Origin: Anaeromyces robustus
Taxonomy: Eukaryota; Neocallimastigomycota; Neocallimastigomycetes; Neocallimastigales; Neocallimastigaceae
NCBI GenBank assembly: GCA_002104895.1
Contig: MCFG01000152.1
Coordinates: forward strand, 75,001-139,000
DNA: 64,000 nt
Direction of reading: 5' to 3'
The position numbers and the translations under genes were made by a program. The notes under the pieces are model-generated. The model worked only from the letters and a program-made list of their open reading frames with translations. It made no database searches and was not told the DNA's origin. Positions within the stretch are counted from its first letter, which is position 1, and each line of letters starts with the position of its first letter. Positions 1 to 20,384 of this stretch are shown in pieces.

Positions 1-1491
1 CATTGTATTAATTACTTTTTCTTTATCAAGTAAAACATCATGATACCATTTCATACTATTTTGATTTCTTAATTTTTTAAAAAATGTCATATTATCACTT
101 AATCTCAAGAAATTGGATACTTTTATATGAAAAACAATTATCTTTTATATATAATATATTATTAGATTTTTTTTTTTAAAAAAAAAGAGATTAATAATAT
201 TAAATAAAAAAAAAAAACACTTTTTTTTTTATTTTATTTACCAATGCAAAAATTATTATAACTTGAGCAAGAAACATTTTTCTATTTATATGAATATTTT
301 CCATTTTTTCTTCTATTATACTTATAGGACATTTTAATTCTTCTATTTATTGTATATATATATATAATATATATTATAATTATTATTATTATTATTATTA
401 TTATAGTCAATATCAGTATATATTATAATTATTTCCATTATTATTTATTACTTTCATAAAAAGAAGTACAATCTTTTAAAAAGGTATCACATCTATAGTT
501 ATATTCATTTTCAAAAGCTTCAGTTTCACCAGTAGCAATAAGATTTTTCATACAGTCTTGTTGTTTTTTTATTTTATTGTTTTATATTTTTATTAAATTA
601 TTGATTGATTTTATATTGAAAACATCCAAATATATATAAAAGTATGTGTGTATAATTATTATTTACAATTAGTATATATATATATATATATAAATATTAA
701 TCAGTCAATGTTCATATTATTTTTATTCGTATTTTTATTCAAATTTTTATTTCAATTAGTTATTAAATTCTTATTCTTATATTTCATATCCCAAATTTAT
801 TAATTTTATTTTTATATAGGATTTTTTTTTTATTCTTTATAAATTACCTATATATAAATTTCTTGAAAATTTTTTTATAATACATGCATGATAAGTAGCA
901 TAGATTGAATAACAAAGCATTTCAAATCCTAATAGTACTGTTGCCTAATGTATTTATCATATTATGATTTATCAAGTATATATATATATATCAATTTATA
1001 AAATTTTATATATGTAAAAAAAAAAATAAATAAGTATTAATATTAGCATCTTAATTATTATTTATTATATATAAAGGATAAGTATATTTTTTTAATATGA
1101 AAATATGAAGCATACAAAAAATTGACAAAAACTATAATAACGAGAAAAAAATATTTGAACAATCATAAAACCAAATTGGGTTAAAATTACTAATCCATCG
1201 ATCCATTGAGAATAAAAACTATTTCTATAATATTCATTATTTAGAAATTGTGGTAAAGTCATTATAAATTTAACGACAGCTAATGCCTTTTATTATACAT
1301 AAACATGTTAAGTTTTTTTTTTTTTTTATAGAATAATAATAAGAAAATGAGAAAAAGAAGAAGAAGAAAAAAGAAAAGATTAGTTAATATGATGAATATA
1401 ATGTAGAATTTAAAAAATAAAAATAAAAAAATAATATATAAATAATATATAAAACGAAAGTTTTATATTATCTAAAACAAATATTTTCGAT

Positions 1492-1549
<58 letters not shown>

Positions 1550-1755
1550 TGAAAATATTAATAACTTTATTTAACTATTATAGCCAATGTCATAATATAA
1601 TTCAAAAATTTTGATCCAAAAAAGGAATATACTATTTCCATGAATGATTTTTTCTTCTTCTTTTTTTCATTATTAGTATTTGTTGTTTTGGATTCAAAAC
1701 TAGAATGAGATTGAGTTTGGTTTAATTTTAAGGATTTAATAGTTGATTTACTCAT
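1..1755 (-). CDS. Tetraspanin-like four-TM membrane protein (3' end beyond window)
   Basis: I read six exons on the minus strand: 1755-1576, 1286-1116, 944-848, 556-452, 342-242 and 141-1. All five introns have GT...AG ends and phases 0, 0, 1, 1, 0 agree throughout. The start at 1755 (MSKSTIKS) opens a Ser/Lys-rich cytosolic tail with a KKKKKK run. Then come TM1 (about residues 48-70, NYIMTLAII into ALAVVKFIM), a short loop, TM2 (LVILTQFGFMIVQIF), TM3 (ATVLLGFEMLCYSIYATY), a larger loop with several Cys (RCDTF, DCTSF, LKCPI) and TM4 (MFLAQVIIIFAL joined to IIVFHIK). A cytosolic tail then continues past base 1. Short first loop plus large Cys-bearing second loop is the tetraspanin layout, but the CCG motif is absent, so family membership is inferred from topology only. 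Four-TM proteins of this type usually organise membrane microdomains. An AAT microsatellite lies in intron 1. Confidence 0.68.
1492..1548. repeat. (AAT)n microsatellite inside intron 1 of the four-TM gene
   Basis: About 19 uninterrupted AAT units between exon 1 and exon 2 of the minus-strand gene. It is read directly and does not appear coding. Confidence 0.95.
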
Positions 1756-2534
1756 TTTTATTTCTTTAATTTTTAATTTTTATTTTTTATATTAATTATA
1801 AATTTTTTTAAATAATGATTAAATATAATTAATATTACTGAATAATGAAATATGAAAAAAATATATAAATATTTTTTTTTCTCAGTTAATTTTTAAACTA
1901 GAAGTATTCTAACTTTTTTTTTTCTCTTTTTATTTTTTTAATTTTGTTTTTGAGAAAACTTTAATAATTTTAATTTTTAACTTTTTTCATTTTTTATTTT
2001 TTTTTTCATTCATTTTTTTTTTTTTTTTTATTATTATTTCTCAATTGATTTTTATATATACTTGTTTTAAAGTTAATTATTTAAATAATGTTAATTAATA
2101 TTAATATTAATATAATTTTATTTTAAATTTTGTGAATGGTACTAATGAATCAAATAATAAATTAATATTAAACAAAAGAAAAAAAAAATTAATATTAATC
2201 TAATTCATATATAAATCATCCACATTTTTAAATATATATTAATTTTTTTTAATTTTTTTTATTAAATTTTTTTTAATTATTTATCATATTAATTTAAATA
2301 GTATTATAAAGAGTTTTAAAGAATTTTAAAATTAAATTTCAATTATAATTTATATATATATTTTTTTTTATTTCTTTATTTTTTTTTATATTTTTTTTTT
2401 AAATTTTTCTTTGAATGAATATTATTTCCCTATATTATATTATGATAATTTATTTTTAAAATAAATAACATTTTAATGCTAATAAAGTAATTTAAAAAGC
2501 AAAAAAAAAAAAATTAAAACATTTTTTTATTTAA
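1756..2534. other. Divergent intergenic region between the four-TM gene and MLH3
   Basis: About 780 bases of nearly pure A/T with many T and A homopolymers. It must contain both promoters, since the two genes start at its two ends and point outwards. I see no specific motif beyond the poly(T)/poly(A) tracts. Confidence 0.7.
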
Positions 2535-10616
<8,082 letters not shown>

Positions 10617-10798
10617 TAACAGTCAGTTAATTGGGTTTAATAATTATGTCAACTTTATTAATATATTTTATGATAAAGAGTTACAAATATCTAAATTTTA
10701 TAAATTACATGCTTTTATATTCATACAATGTGGCTCATACATTAAATCTAATACAATACATTTTAATACATTTAACACATATTTCACATATTCTAACA
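10617..10798 (-). repeat. 3' LTR of the copia-type element
   Basis: 182 bp. On the minus strand it begins TGTTAGAA and ends CTGTTA, where the other copy ends CTGTCA. It matches 11909-12090 along its whole length. Open frames read on the plus strand here are incidental. Confidence 0.92.
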
Positions 10799-10811
10799 CT
10801 CCCCCCTAAAC
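10799..10811 (-). promoter_or_regulatory. Polypurine tract next to the 3' LTR
   Basis: The minus strand reads TTTAGGGGGGAG immediately before the LTR start TGTTAG. A purine-rich tract abutting the 3' LTR primes plus-strand DNA synthesis in LTR retroelements. It is very conspicuous in this A/T-rich background. Confidence 0.87.
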
Positions 10812-11091
10812 CTAATTATTCTGTAAGAGATAATTTGGTTTACTGGTGAATATGTGTACTAAATACTATTTTATATTCTATACTAATATTTTATATACTA
10901 TAAATCTATTTTCATTAATTGTAATTATATACACTTATGTATATACTAGCTTAATTTATTTTAATAAACTATATTATTACCCTATGATATTTTTGTGGCG
11001 AAATATCCTAAAACCATATTTATTTATGGGTAAATAAACTATATTTAAATTATTTATGGATTGGTTACTTATTTGTACCATCCTATATTAT

Positions 11092-11208
11092 ATTTTGGCA
11101 ACCTCACTGGGATTCACGCCTTAAAATCTTGACAACTCATGGTTTACCTCTTTGGTTTTACGTACTCTTGACAACTCATGGATTAACTCACTGGTTTTTA
11201 CGTCCTAA
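11092..11208. repeat. About 40-bp imperfect tandem repeat in the LTR element interior
   Basis: Two clear copies and one partial copy of a unit containing CTTGACAACTCATGG, then TTA-CTC, then TGG-TTT-ACG. It is non-coding by my reading. Function is unknown; it could be part of an RNA packaging or leader structure. Confidence 0.75.
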
Positions 11209-11677
11209 TATATTTAATTTTAAATTTTATTATTTTTGTAGAAAAATAACCTTTATATATATAAAAATAGCCTTTAATATTCAAAAGTTATATTTATTTA
11301 TCAATTAATGATTTAATTTCCTATTTATTAAGAGTCTCAAATTTATTTGTTTACACGTGTTTCTTCCAAACCTTTTACGCGTAATTTAAACCTTATATTC
11401 TTAACTATTTTATTTTAGTATTATACTTTTATTTAGTTTCTTTAGGGGGTTTTATTTTATAATAATATTAAATATTTGACGCGATTTTCCATTTTTAAAA
11501 TTTTAGATCACTCATCTTCAATGTAGATCAAGATTAATTTTCTATAAAGCTAACATAATGGCAACTCATCATAATTTAAATTTTACAATAACCACAGTCC
11601 TTAGAACATTTCCATGTTGACATAATATTCTTTGTCCGACACGAAATTCTATCTTCAAAGAATCTCTTTTAGAGTCG

Positions 11678-11713
11678 ATGAGACTCTTAATCTATTAACA
11701 GTCAGTTAATTGG
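11678..11713 (-). repeat. Second primer-site/LTR-end junction inside the element
   Basis: The plus strand reads ATGAGACTCTTAATCT (11678-11693), then AT, then TAACAGTCAGTTAATTGG (11696-11713), which duplicates the boundary of the real 5' LTR. It is directly fused to gag-like sequence. This looks like a recombination or template-switch scar. Confidence 0.8.
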
Positions 11714-11868
11714 TCTGGGGTTGGCTTATCAATATCAATATCCTTTATTAAATCTTCTTTCATATATTTTAATACATTTTCTTTTTGAAATTCGGTACTT
11801 AAATAATCAAACCATAAAATGTAGTTTGAAGTACCTTTTAATTTTATAAGAGCATTGTTGTTGCTCAT
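11695..11868 (-). pseudogene. Truncated copia gag N-terminus, 57 codons
   Basis: ATG at 11868 opens a minus-strand frame with LIKLKGTSNYILWFDYL, resembling the start of copia-family Gag proteins, which form the virus-like particle. The frame ends at 11695, and its last few codons are supplied by the duplicated LTR tail, so the rest of Gag and all of Pol are missing. It starts about 25 bases after the primer-binding site, the usual place for gag. Function as a protein is unlikely. Confidence 0.75.
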
Positions 11869-11891
11869 TGTTTAATTATTCTCTCAAGATT

Positions 11892-11906
11892 TGAGACTCT
11901 TAATCT
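11892..11906 (-). promoter_or_regulatory. Primer-binding site matching the anticodon arm of tRNA-Lys(CUU)
   Basis: The plus strand reads TGAGACTCTTAATCT two bases inside the 5' LTR. As I remember it, this equals the anticodon-arm segment of eukaryotic tRNA-Lys(CUU), so the minus-strand element RNA could pair with a half-tRNA. Internal (half-) tRNA priming is known in copia-type elements. Comparison with the host tRNA-Lys gene would confirm it. Confidence 0.75.
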
Positions 11907-11908
11907 AT

Positions 11909-12090
11909 TGACAGTCAGTTAATTGGGTTTAATAATTATGTCAACTTTATTAATATATTTTATGATAAAGAGTTACAAATATCTAAATTTTATAAATTAC
12001 ATGCTTTTATATTCATACAATGTGGCTCATACATTAAATCTAATACAATACATTTTAATACATTTAACACATATTTCACATATTCTAACA
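11909..12090 (-). repeat. 5' LTR of the copia-type element
   Basis: 182 bp with TG...CA ends on the minus strand (TGTTAG...CTGTCA). It is the upstream LTR for the minus-strand element and presumably holds its promoter, although I see no clear TATA choice in such A/T-rich sequence. Confidence 0.92.
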
Positions 12091-12543
12091 ATAATAATTA
12101 TAATAATAATAATAATTATAATAAGAATTATACTTTTCTTCTTATTAATTAATTAATGATAATTTTTATTATAATAAATTAAAAAATACTAAGATATAAA
12201 AATTTCTAAATTTTATTCTATTTTTCTAAAACTAATTGATTTTTTTATTTAATAATTCAATTTCTGTAAAATCTTTTTTAATTTTACAGAAAATTAAAAA
12301 TAATAAAAATAAATTAAAAGAAAAAACGGTTATAGAAACTAACTGTTAGACCGTTATTTCTTTTATTTCATAATAATAATGTGTTACTTTAGAAAAAACT
12401 AGAAAAAAAAATATTAATTAATAATATAATAATATATTTAAAAGCCAATTTGTTATAGATGTGGTATAATTCTAGTAATGATAATAGATTTATACGGTAA
12501 TGGAAAACAATAATTAAAAATCAGTTACCTAATGCTTTTCAGT

Positions 12544-12587
<44 letters not shown>

Positions 12588-14437
12588 TTATATTTTTTTA
12601 CATAACTATTATGTAAAATTTATGTAAAATTTAGCATATAATTAAATATAAAATTATTAATAAAAATAATTACTTTATTTGTTATATTACATGTTATTTA
12701 ATATATATTGCATCAAATATAAAATTTAATTGTCAAATAATGATAAAAGAAGAAAATAAAAAGAAATATATTCATGATTATTTTATTTTATTTTATTTTT
12801 TACATATTTTTATTATGATATATTTTATTTTAATTTTCATATTTTTATTTTATGTAAACATCTCTCTCTCTCTCTTTTTTTTTTTTATTGTTTTTCTTTT
12901 ATTAATTATTATGTCATAATTAAATTTAATAACTTTAATAAATTATTACCTATTAAAGTATTAAAATTTATGCAATGCATTTTCTTTTTTCATTTAAAAA
13001 AAAAGATGACAGATTATTTTGTATACATGTTAAAAAAAAAAAAGTATTCCAAAATGGAATGTATGACATTAATATTAATATAAAGTTAGATTAATATAAA
13101 AAAAATCTGTATAAATACGCATACACAAAAAATATAATATGATGCAAATACATGAAATAAAAATAAAAACATGAAAAAAGAATTATATAAAAGTAAAGAT
13201 AAATAAGATAATGAAAAAAAAAACAAAAAAAAAAAAAAAAAAAAAAAAAGAAACAAAAACAAATCAAATAATATAAATAAAAAAAATTAAAAACAAAACA
13301 GAATTAAACAAACTCATTATGACCCACAAAAAAACTAAAAAAAAAAAAATACAATTAATATTTTATATATTATATAATTATATCATATTAAATCATATCA
13401 TATTATATTAATGTCATATATTAATATCATAAATATCAATCATTTAAATCAAAAAAAAAATTTTTTTTTATTTATATTAATATATTATTAATAAATAAAA
13501 GATGAATTATTACTACCTTTTTAGTTATTTGTTTCCTTTTTTTTTCATAATACAACTAAGCATTAATTCTAGATAATAAATTTGAATATATTGTAAATAA
13601 AACAATCAAAATAAAAAAAAATTTTTATGGAATAGTACACAAATAATAATTATTAATATTAAATAATAATTATTAATATTACTAATTATAATATAATATA
13701 AAATAATATATTCATTGTTTCTGTAATTGTTTTATTTAAATGTGTAATTGCATATATATATCTCTGTAATATCTTGCCAAAAGATAATTTTTTTTTAATT
13801 TATTATTGTCTTACCAAAAATAATTAATAAAATTCTATTAAATTACTTTACTGCATATTAATTAATAAACAAATTTTTTTTTTTTTTTTTTACAGATTTT
13901 ATGATAATTTATGATATTTTATTCTATTTTATGATTTATTGAGAATAAAGAAAAATTAAAATTATAAATAATATTAAATTAAAATAATATTAAATAATAT
14001 ATTTCTATCATATATTATAGTATGATATAATTTATATTATGATATTAATATTCAAAATATATTACCAATATATAATCATTATATTTTAATATATTACAAA
14101 AAGTATTTGTATTTATTAAACCATTTAATAATTTAATTTTTTAAATTTTTTTTTTTTCTTTTTTCTTATCTTTGACTATACATCTATTTCTTTAATAAAT
14201 TAATAAATGAAAAAGTTTAAATTTACCATTATTCCCTTTTTTTATTTATTTAATATAATTTGTGTTACCTTGGGACTTTGTACAAATATAATTAAATATT
14301 ATTAAGACAATAAAAACATATAAACAAATTAATATAATTTGTCTATAAAAAACTAATTAATATAATTAATATTACCAATTAAATTAAAGTATTACAAATG
14401 GGATAAAAATAGAATTTTAGAAATCATTTATATTATT

Positions 14438-14602
14438 ATAAATAAATGAATAAAAATTATATAATAAATAATAATTATATATAAGTAAATGAATAAAAGT
14501 TATATAATAAATAATTATTATATTTAAATAAATGAATAAAAATTATATAATTAAATAATAATTATATTTAAATAAATGAATAAAAATTATATAATTAAAA
14601 AT
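14438..14602. repeat. About 48-bp tandem repeat, four copies
   Basis: Each unit contains AAATGAATAAAA(A/G)TTATATAA followed by a TAATAATTATAT spacer. Copies diverge by small substitutions. Non-coding. Confidence 0.8.
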
Positions 14603-16286
14603 TAATTATATTAATAATTGTAAAGAAATAAAATAATTTCAAAAAAAAAAATTTGATACTAATATTCATAAAAAAAAAAAAAGATGTTTATATTAATAAC
14701 ATAGCAATATTTTATTATTAAATCAATTATTATATCCATGTTTTAAAAGGATTTTTTATATTGTTAAATTTTTATATTCAATATTTCTGTTGAAACAAAA
14801 GTAATATTTTTCAAATACTTACTACTTTCTATAAGTGGTAATTGTTTCAAATGTTAAAAAAATTTTTTTTTTTATAAATTAAATTCAGGTTACTTAAAAA
14901 AATTTTTATTGTAGTAATTAAAAAGTTGGAAACATTCTATGTAAATTGTTTCATAAAAAATTTTTTTTATTTATTTAGTTATTATTTGTATAATGAAAAG
15001 ATAAATAATTCTGATACTACTAATCATAAATCATAAATTATAAAATATTTTAAACAACACTAATAATGAAAATAAATTTAAATAAATAGAATTACGGTTA
15101 TTATTTTAAGAAATACATTGTTTTTTTTTTTTTTTTGTATTAACAATATTAAAAAAATAAATATTTTAAATATTTTTATTATATGTATAAAATTTTTTAT
15201 TATTATTATTGAATATTTTAAATATTATTATTTATTAATTATTATTATTTTTAAGGATACAATTATAATAGTAAATTTTATAAAACTGATTATTTACAAT
15301 AATAATTATAATGATGAAAAAATGATATGATTATAATAAGTTATAATAAGTGAATGATTTATTATTATTTATAAAATAAATATTATAAAAAACAATGAAA
15401 GATGTAACCATTAATTAATTAATAAATATTATTATAATTATTAATTATATTATAATTAATGTCATATTAAATGATTTACCATCTATATTGTCTCGGATAT
15501 AAATAAAATTAATTATGCAAGATGAAAGATAAAATAAAAAATTTTTTAATATATTTTATTGTTATTACAATAATTATTATTTTTTTTTTATTTTTTTTTA
15601 TTATGTTAAAAAATGAAGAATAAAATATACAAAGCATAAATAAAGTTTTTGAATTGTTCTGTTTTTTTCTTTTTTTTTTTTAATAACTTGTTTATTAATA
15701 ATGATTCGTTAGAATAATATATAGTTTACTACTTTTATAATATATAAAATGACATAATAAACAAATAAAACTAATCATATTTAATAAATAATATAGTAAT
15801 AAATATTTTTTTTATATTTATATATATATTTTAATATGTTAAACATATTAATTTACTCGTTTATTATTATTATATAAATATGTTATTTTTAATGATTAAA
15901 GTAACATAAAAGAATAGAAAAAAAGTTAATATTGGAATAGAATAAATAGTAAAAAATAATGAAAATAAAATTTTATAAATAAAATATATCAAATATAAAT
16001 TATAATATATAATATATATAACATATATAATATATAATACATCACATAATAATAATATTAAAATTATATTTATATAGAAGAAATAAATATTATATATGAC
16101 ATATATTACATATATAATACATTTAATATTTATTAATTATATAATATATTTATTACTATTAATATATTATTGATATTAAATTTTATTGCTTGAATATATT
16201 AATAAATATTAGTAATAAATATTATATAATATTAATCATTTATATATAAATTTTTCTTTCTATTAGTAGTATTAAAAAGAAAAAAT

Positions 16287-16329
<43 letters not shown>

Positions 16330-17647
16330 TAAAAAATTTAATAATATTAATTTAATATAATAATTAATTTCATTCCTTTTTGTTATGTTATTGTTATTAA
16401 TGCTATTATACTATTTTAATTAATTTAATAATAATAGGACCACAATAAATTAAATTTAATATATATGATTATATTAAAAATTTATATTTAAACTTTTAAA
16501 TCGTAAGATATATTAAATTTTAAATAAATAGATAAATCATTAAAAAATAAATAAATTATATAAGTAAATGTATAAATGAATACATAAATAAATAATTTTA
16601 TTTTATAATAAATTTTATATATATATAAAATTATCTTTGTGTATTTTTTTTTTTTTTTTATTTTATATTCATTAACTTATTCATTACTCATATATAATAA
16701 TATAATAAAACTTTTTAATTAGTTAATAACAACTATGATTTTTTAATATATTGTAAAGTATATTTTTAAATATATAATATATTATTTATAAAATAATACT
16801 AATTATTAATAGAATTTCTTGAATATTTAATAATTAAAAAATCATTTTATAAACTTCTTTATTTATTAAAATAATATTATCTTTTTATTTTTTATATTAA
16901 TATAATATTTATATAATTAATTAATAAATATAATAATATTTATTATTATATTTAAAACTTAATAAAAATAAAAAAAGAAAAAAAAAATTTTTTTTAAATA
17001 TAAAGTTTTAAAATTGTTCTATTTTTTTTATAAAAATTATTTTCAATAATAATGTAGATTTATAGTAGATGTTTTTATATTTTTTTTATTTAACTTAAAT
17101 AATCCACTAAATAAATTTAAACATTTAAAACAACAATTAATTTATATTAAATAAAAAAATTTGTTATTTTAATTATTTAATAATAGTACCAAATATTATA
17201 ATGCTTTTGGTGCTTTTATATATATTTAAAAAAGGGATAATTATTAAATAATAATAAAATTTTAATTCTAAATCATTTAAAATAGAAAAAAGAAAAATTA
17301 AAATTTTAAATTCTCAATTATTTAAAATAAATTATTTAAATATTTTAATGGGAAAATAACAATTAATTTAATAATAAATATTAATTTACATTAACTTTTT
17401 CTTTTGTAAAAATTATTAAACAATTTCCTAATTTTGGAATCAATTAATAAAAAAAAGAAATTATTTATCGAGGCAATAATTTAATATAATATATTCTTAT
17501 AATATTTATTAGATTTTTTATAAAAATTATTATTAAATGTTTATCAGTGAAATAATTCATTTTAAATGTGGATATCTATTATAAATTAAATTGAAAAATA
17601 AATAAAAAATAATAATAATAATAATAAAAACTATTGTTATTAAAAAT

Positions 17648-17797
17648 TTAATAATGAAAAATTAAATAATAATAATTATAATAATAATAAAAAACAAATT
17701 AGTAATTAAAAAAAAAAAACAATAATGAAAAATTAAATAATAATAATTATAATAATAATAAAAAACAAATTAGTAATTAAAAAAAAAAAACAATAAA
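17648..17797. repeat. About 73-bp perfect tandem duplication
   Basis: A unit beginning AATGAAAAATTAAATAATAA and ending in CAAATTAGTAATTAAAA plus an A-run is present twice back to back, with no differences that I could see. Confidence 0.85.
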
Positions 17798-18037
17798 GAA
17801 AAAAAAAAATAAAAAACTTAAAAAACAATAAATATTTTTATTAATGAAACAAAAAAAATATAAATAAATTAATAAATAATCAATTATATAAGTATAAACA
17901 AATAATTGAATAATCAATTTTAAATAACAATTATCAATAAAAAAATAATAATAAATAAAAAAAAAACTTTATCAAAAAAATTATTGTTAAACCAAATATT
18001 ATATCCTTAAAAAGTGAAATAAATATTTATATATATA

Positions 18038-19034
18038 ATGGTAATTATTTATATTGATATTTATATATAATATTTTATAAATTTTATATAACTTTATTAA
18101 TTAACATTATTTTTATAATATTGATAATATATAATTTTATATTAACATAATATATATAAAATAAAAGGATGACGAGATTAGCAAATTTGTGTTGGAAAAA
18201 GTTTTTCCACTATTTTTTTGGATAGCTACATTATATTTTGTAATTTCAATAATATATGTATTTTATTACTTTTTTATACGGAAAACTTATAGATATGTTG
18301 AAGACCATTCAAAAGAAGAAGCTTGTTTAGTATGTACCGAAGCAAATTGTTTAAGTAAGCAAAATAAATGTAATCATTTAGAAGAAGAATTATCTCCAAA
18401 AACCTTATATAATGAAAAAATAAAAATAAAAAGTAATTTAGATCTAATTGAAGAACGTATAAGTAATTTAAGACCAAATAATATAGAAGAAACTAATGAT
18501 TTTACATTAGCTCAAGACAAAACAATTATAAATACTATAAAAGGATCACATAAATCAAGTAAATCAGTTTTATCAAATACATCGAATTCAACATATGTAA
18601 ATAGTATTGATGATAAGAAAAATTGTATATTCAATAAAAGTATAAATAAAAGTATTAAAAGTATAAATAGTAGTAAAACTAATTTAATGGAATATCAATA
18701 TGGACAATATGGAAATACTGTAGTATATGGAGGAAAAATAAAGAACAATAAAGGAATAGAAAAAGAAAAACAAATAAATGTTTATAAATCTATAAATAAG
18801 AACAACAATAAAGCTTATCAAAATTATGTAAGTTTCAATAATGTATTTAAAGAGCGTAGTTTATGTAAATGTGAATGTCATAATAAAGAATATACCAAAA
18901 TCAGAGTAAAGTTTGGTAAATTAGATTTTCTATCAAAAAATAATCATGAATTTATGTATTGGTCATTTTTTATATGTTTACAATTGTGCGCATTAATGAT
19001 AATGCTTTTTGGATTATATAACTGGTATATATAA
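18038..19034 (+). CDS. Hypothetical Cys-motif protein with a TM segment at each end
   Basis: The clear exon is 18168-19034. Its frame is open upstream to an AG acceptor at 18166-18167, and no in-frame ATG lies before the first TM. The nearest fitting start is ATG 18038-18040, directly followed by GTAATT, giving a first coding exon of one codon and a protein starting M-DDEISKFVLEK (about 290 aa). Residues near 15-40 form TM1 (FFWIATLYFVISIIYVFYYFF). A Cys cluster follows (EEACLVCTEANCL, KCNH), then a Ser/Lys/Asn-rich middle, a second Cys cluster (LCKCECHNK) and a C-terminal TM (FICLQLCALMIMLFGLYNW). The Cys/His spacing could bind metal, but I recognise no family. The first exon is inference. 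No neighbour within 3 kb suggests a role. Confidence 0.6.
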
Positions 19035-20342
19035 GAGAAAGCAATATATCATAAAAAATATATTATAACCCTATTGTTTAAAAACTTATTTCGAGAATAA
19101 GAAGATTGTGATATTATAGTATCAAAAACAATTTAAATAATTTTTTTCTTCTGAAATAAATAATAATAATAATCATAATAAAGATATTTAAATTAAGTTT
19201 CCATTATTCACTGTATATAGTAGATATAGTATTTAGTATAGCATTATTACAATAATAATATAAAAAAAAAAAAAACAGTAAATATAATAATTTAGTAATA
19301 ATAAATTTTAATTCAAAAACAAAACAAAACAAAAATAAAACATAAACAAAATCAATAAAAAAAGCGAAAAACAAAGAAAAAAAAAAAAAAAAAAAAAAAA
19401 ACAAAAAAAAACAAAACATAAATAAAAACATAATAAAATAATATAAAAACAAAAATCAAAATCGAAATAATAAGAATAAAAAAAAAATCAAAAAACAAAA
19501 ATCAAAAAACAAAAAAAAAAAAAAAAAAGCAAAAAAAAATTATTAACAACAATATTAAACATTGATAATATCAACTACAAACAGCAAAAATACGCAAAAT
19601 TTAATCCTAATTATTTTTCTTTTCATCATATTTTTCATATAATAAATTGAAATATACCAAATCAATGAAAAGGAAAAAAAAAAATAATTATATTTTATTT
19701 TATTTGTACTATTTCTATATTTCTTATTAATTATAAATAAATATAAATATTAGATATTTATTTATTTATTTTAATAGAATTATTAGATAACTATTTTTTT
19801 TTAAATTATTTAAAAAAAAAATTATTTAAGTTATATACCATTTATCCTATTTTTTTTTAAATACATTAATAAATAAAAATTTTGAAATTAAAATATAAAT
19901 GACTTTATTATTTATATTGTTTTTTTTTTTTTTATTATTTATATTATTTATTTTATCAGTTTAGTGTTATTATTTAATTTATTTTTTATTCTATTTTAAT
20001 ATAAAGATAATATTTAAAAATTTTCATGGTTCGTAGATTTATTTTATTTACTTTTTTTTTTTTTTAATTATAAAAATAATATAAAAAAAATTTGCAAAGA
20101 TAATATTGTTTCATTTAAAATGTTCATAATACCAAAAGATAAAAATAACAATTTGAATCAATAAATTGAATTTTTTGTCAATAGAACATAAAATAGAAAA
20201 AAAATAATAAATTAATTAATTTGTGATATTGTTTTATTGTTTTATAATGTTTTACATTATCATTTTTAATAATTTACATATATAATTTTTTTATTCCACA
20301 AAAAAAATTAAATATTGGTAGACATATATTTTTTTTATATTA

Positions 20343-20384
<42 letters not shown>

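Larger units (their letters stand above)
10617..12090 (-). mobile_element. Short defective Ty1/copia-type LTR retrotransposon
   Basis: About 1.47 kb bounded by two 182-bp direct repeats (10617-10798 and 11909-12090) that differ only at one end position by my reading. On the minus strand the order is 5' LTR (starting TGTTAGAATATG), primer-binding site, a short gag-like frame, non-coding interior, polypurine tract, 3' LTR. No protease, integrase or reverse transcriptase is present, so any movement would need help from an autonomous relative. Near-identical LTRs suggest a recent insertion. Copia-type is inferred from the gag N-terminus (KLKGTSNYILWFDYL) and the half-tRNA primer site. The flanks are AAT repeats, so a 5-bp target duplication cannot be confirmed. 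Confidence 0.87.
12091..18037. other. About 6 kb gene-free A/T-rich region
   Basis: I found no frame with amino-acid composition or motifs of a protein and no tRNA-like or GC-rich island. Contents are homopolymers (for example T run 12546-12580, A runs near 13205-13250), TTTA repeats near 16288-16330 and two short tandem duplications listed separately. The open frame at 15118-15330 is Ile/Phe/Lys/Asn only and is not credible. Confidence 0.7.

Noticed and set aside
11678-11906. tRNA-Lys gene suggested by matches to its anticodon arm
   Set aside because: Only 15-16 bases match and no acceptor, D or T arm surrounds them. The position beside LTR ends makes them primer-binding sites.
10631-12156. 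Plus frames at 10631-10849 and 11923-12156 with the same start
   Set aside because: They are the two LTR copies read on the wrong strand, not a duplicated gene.
17991-18010. ATATCCTT upstream of the 18168 exon as a possible second U12 donor
   Set aside because: There is no ATG or coding frame before it, and the ATG 18038 plus GTAATT solution is simpler.
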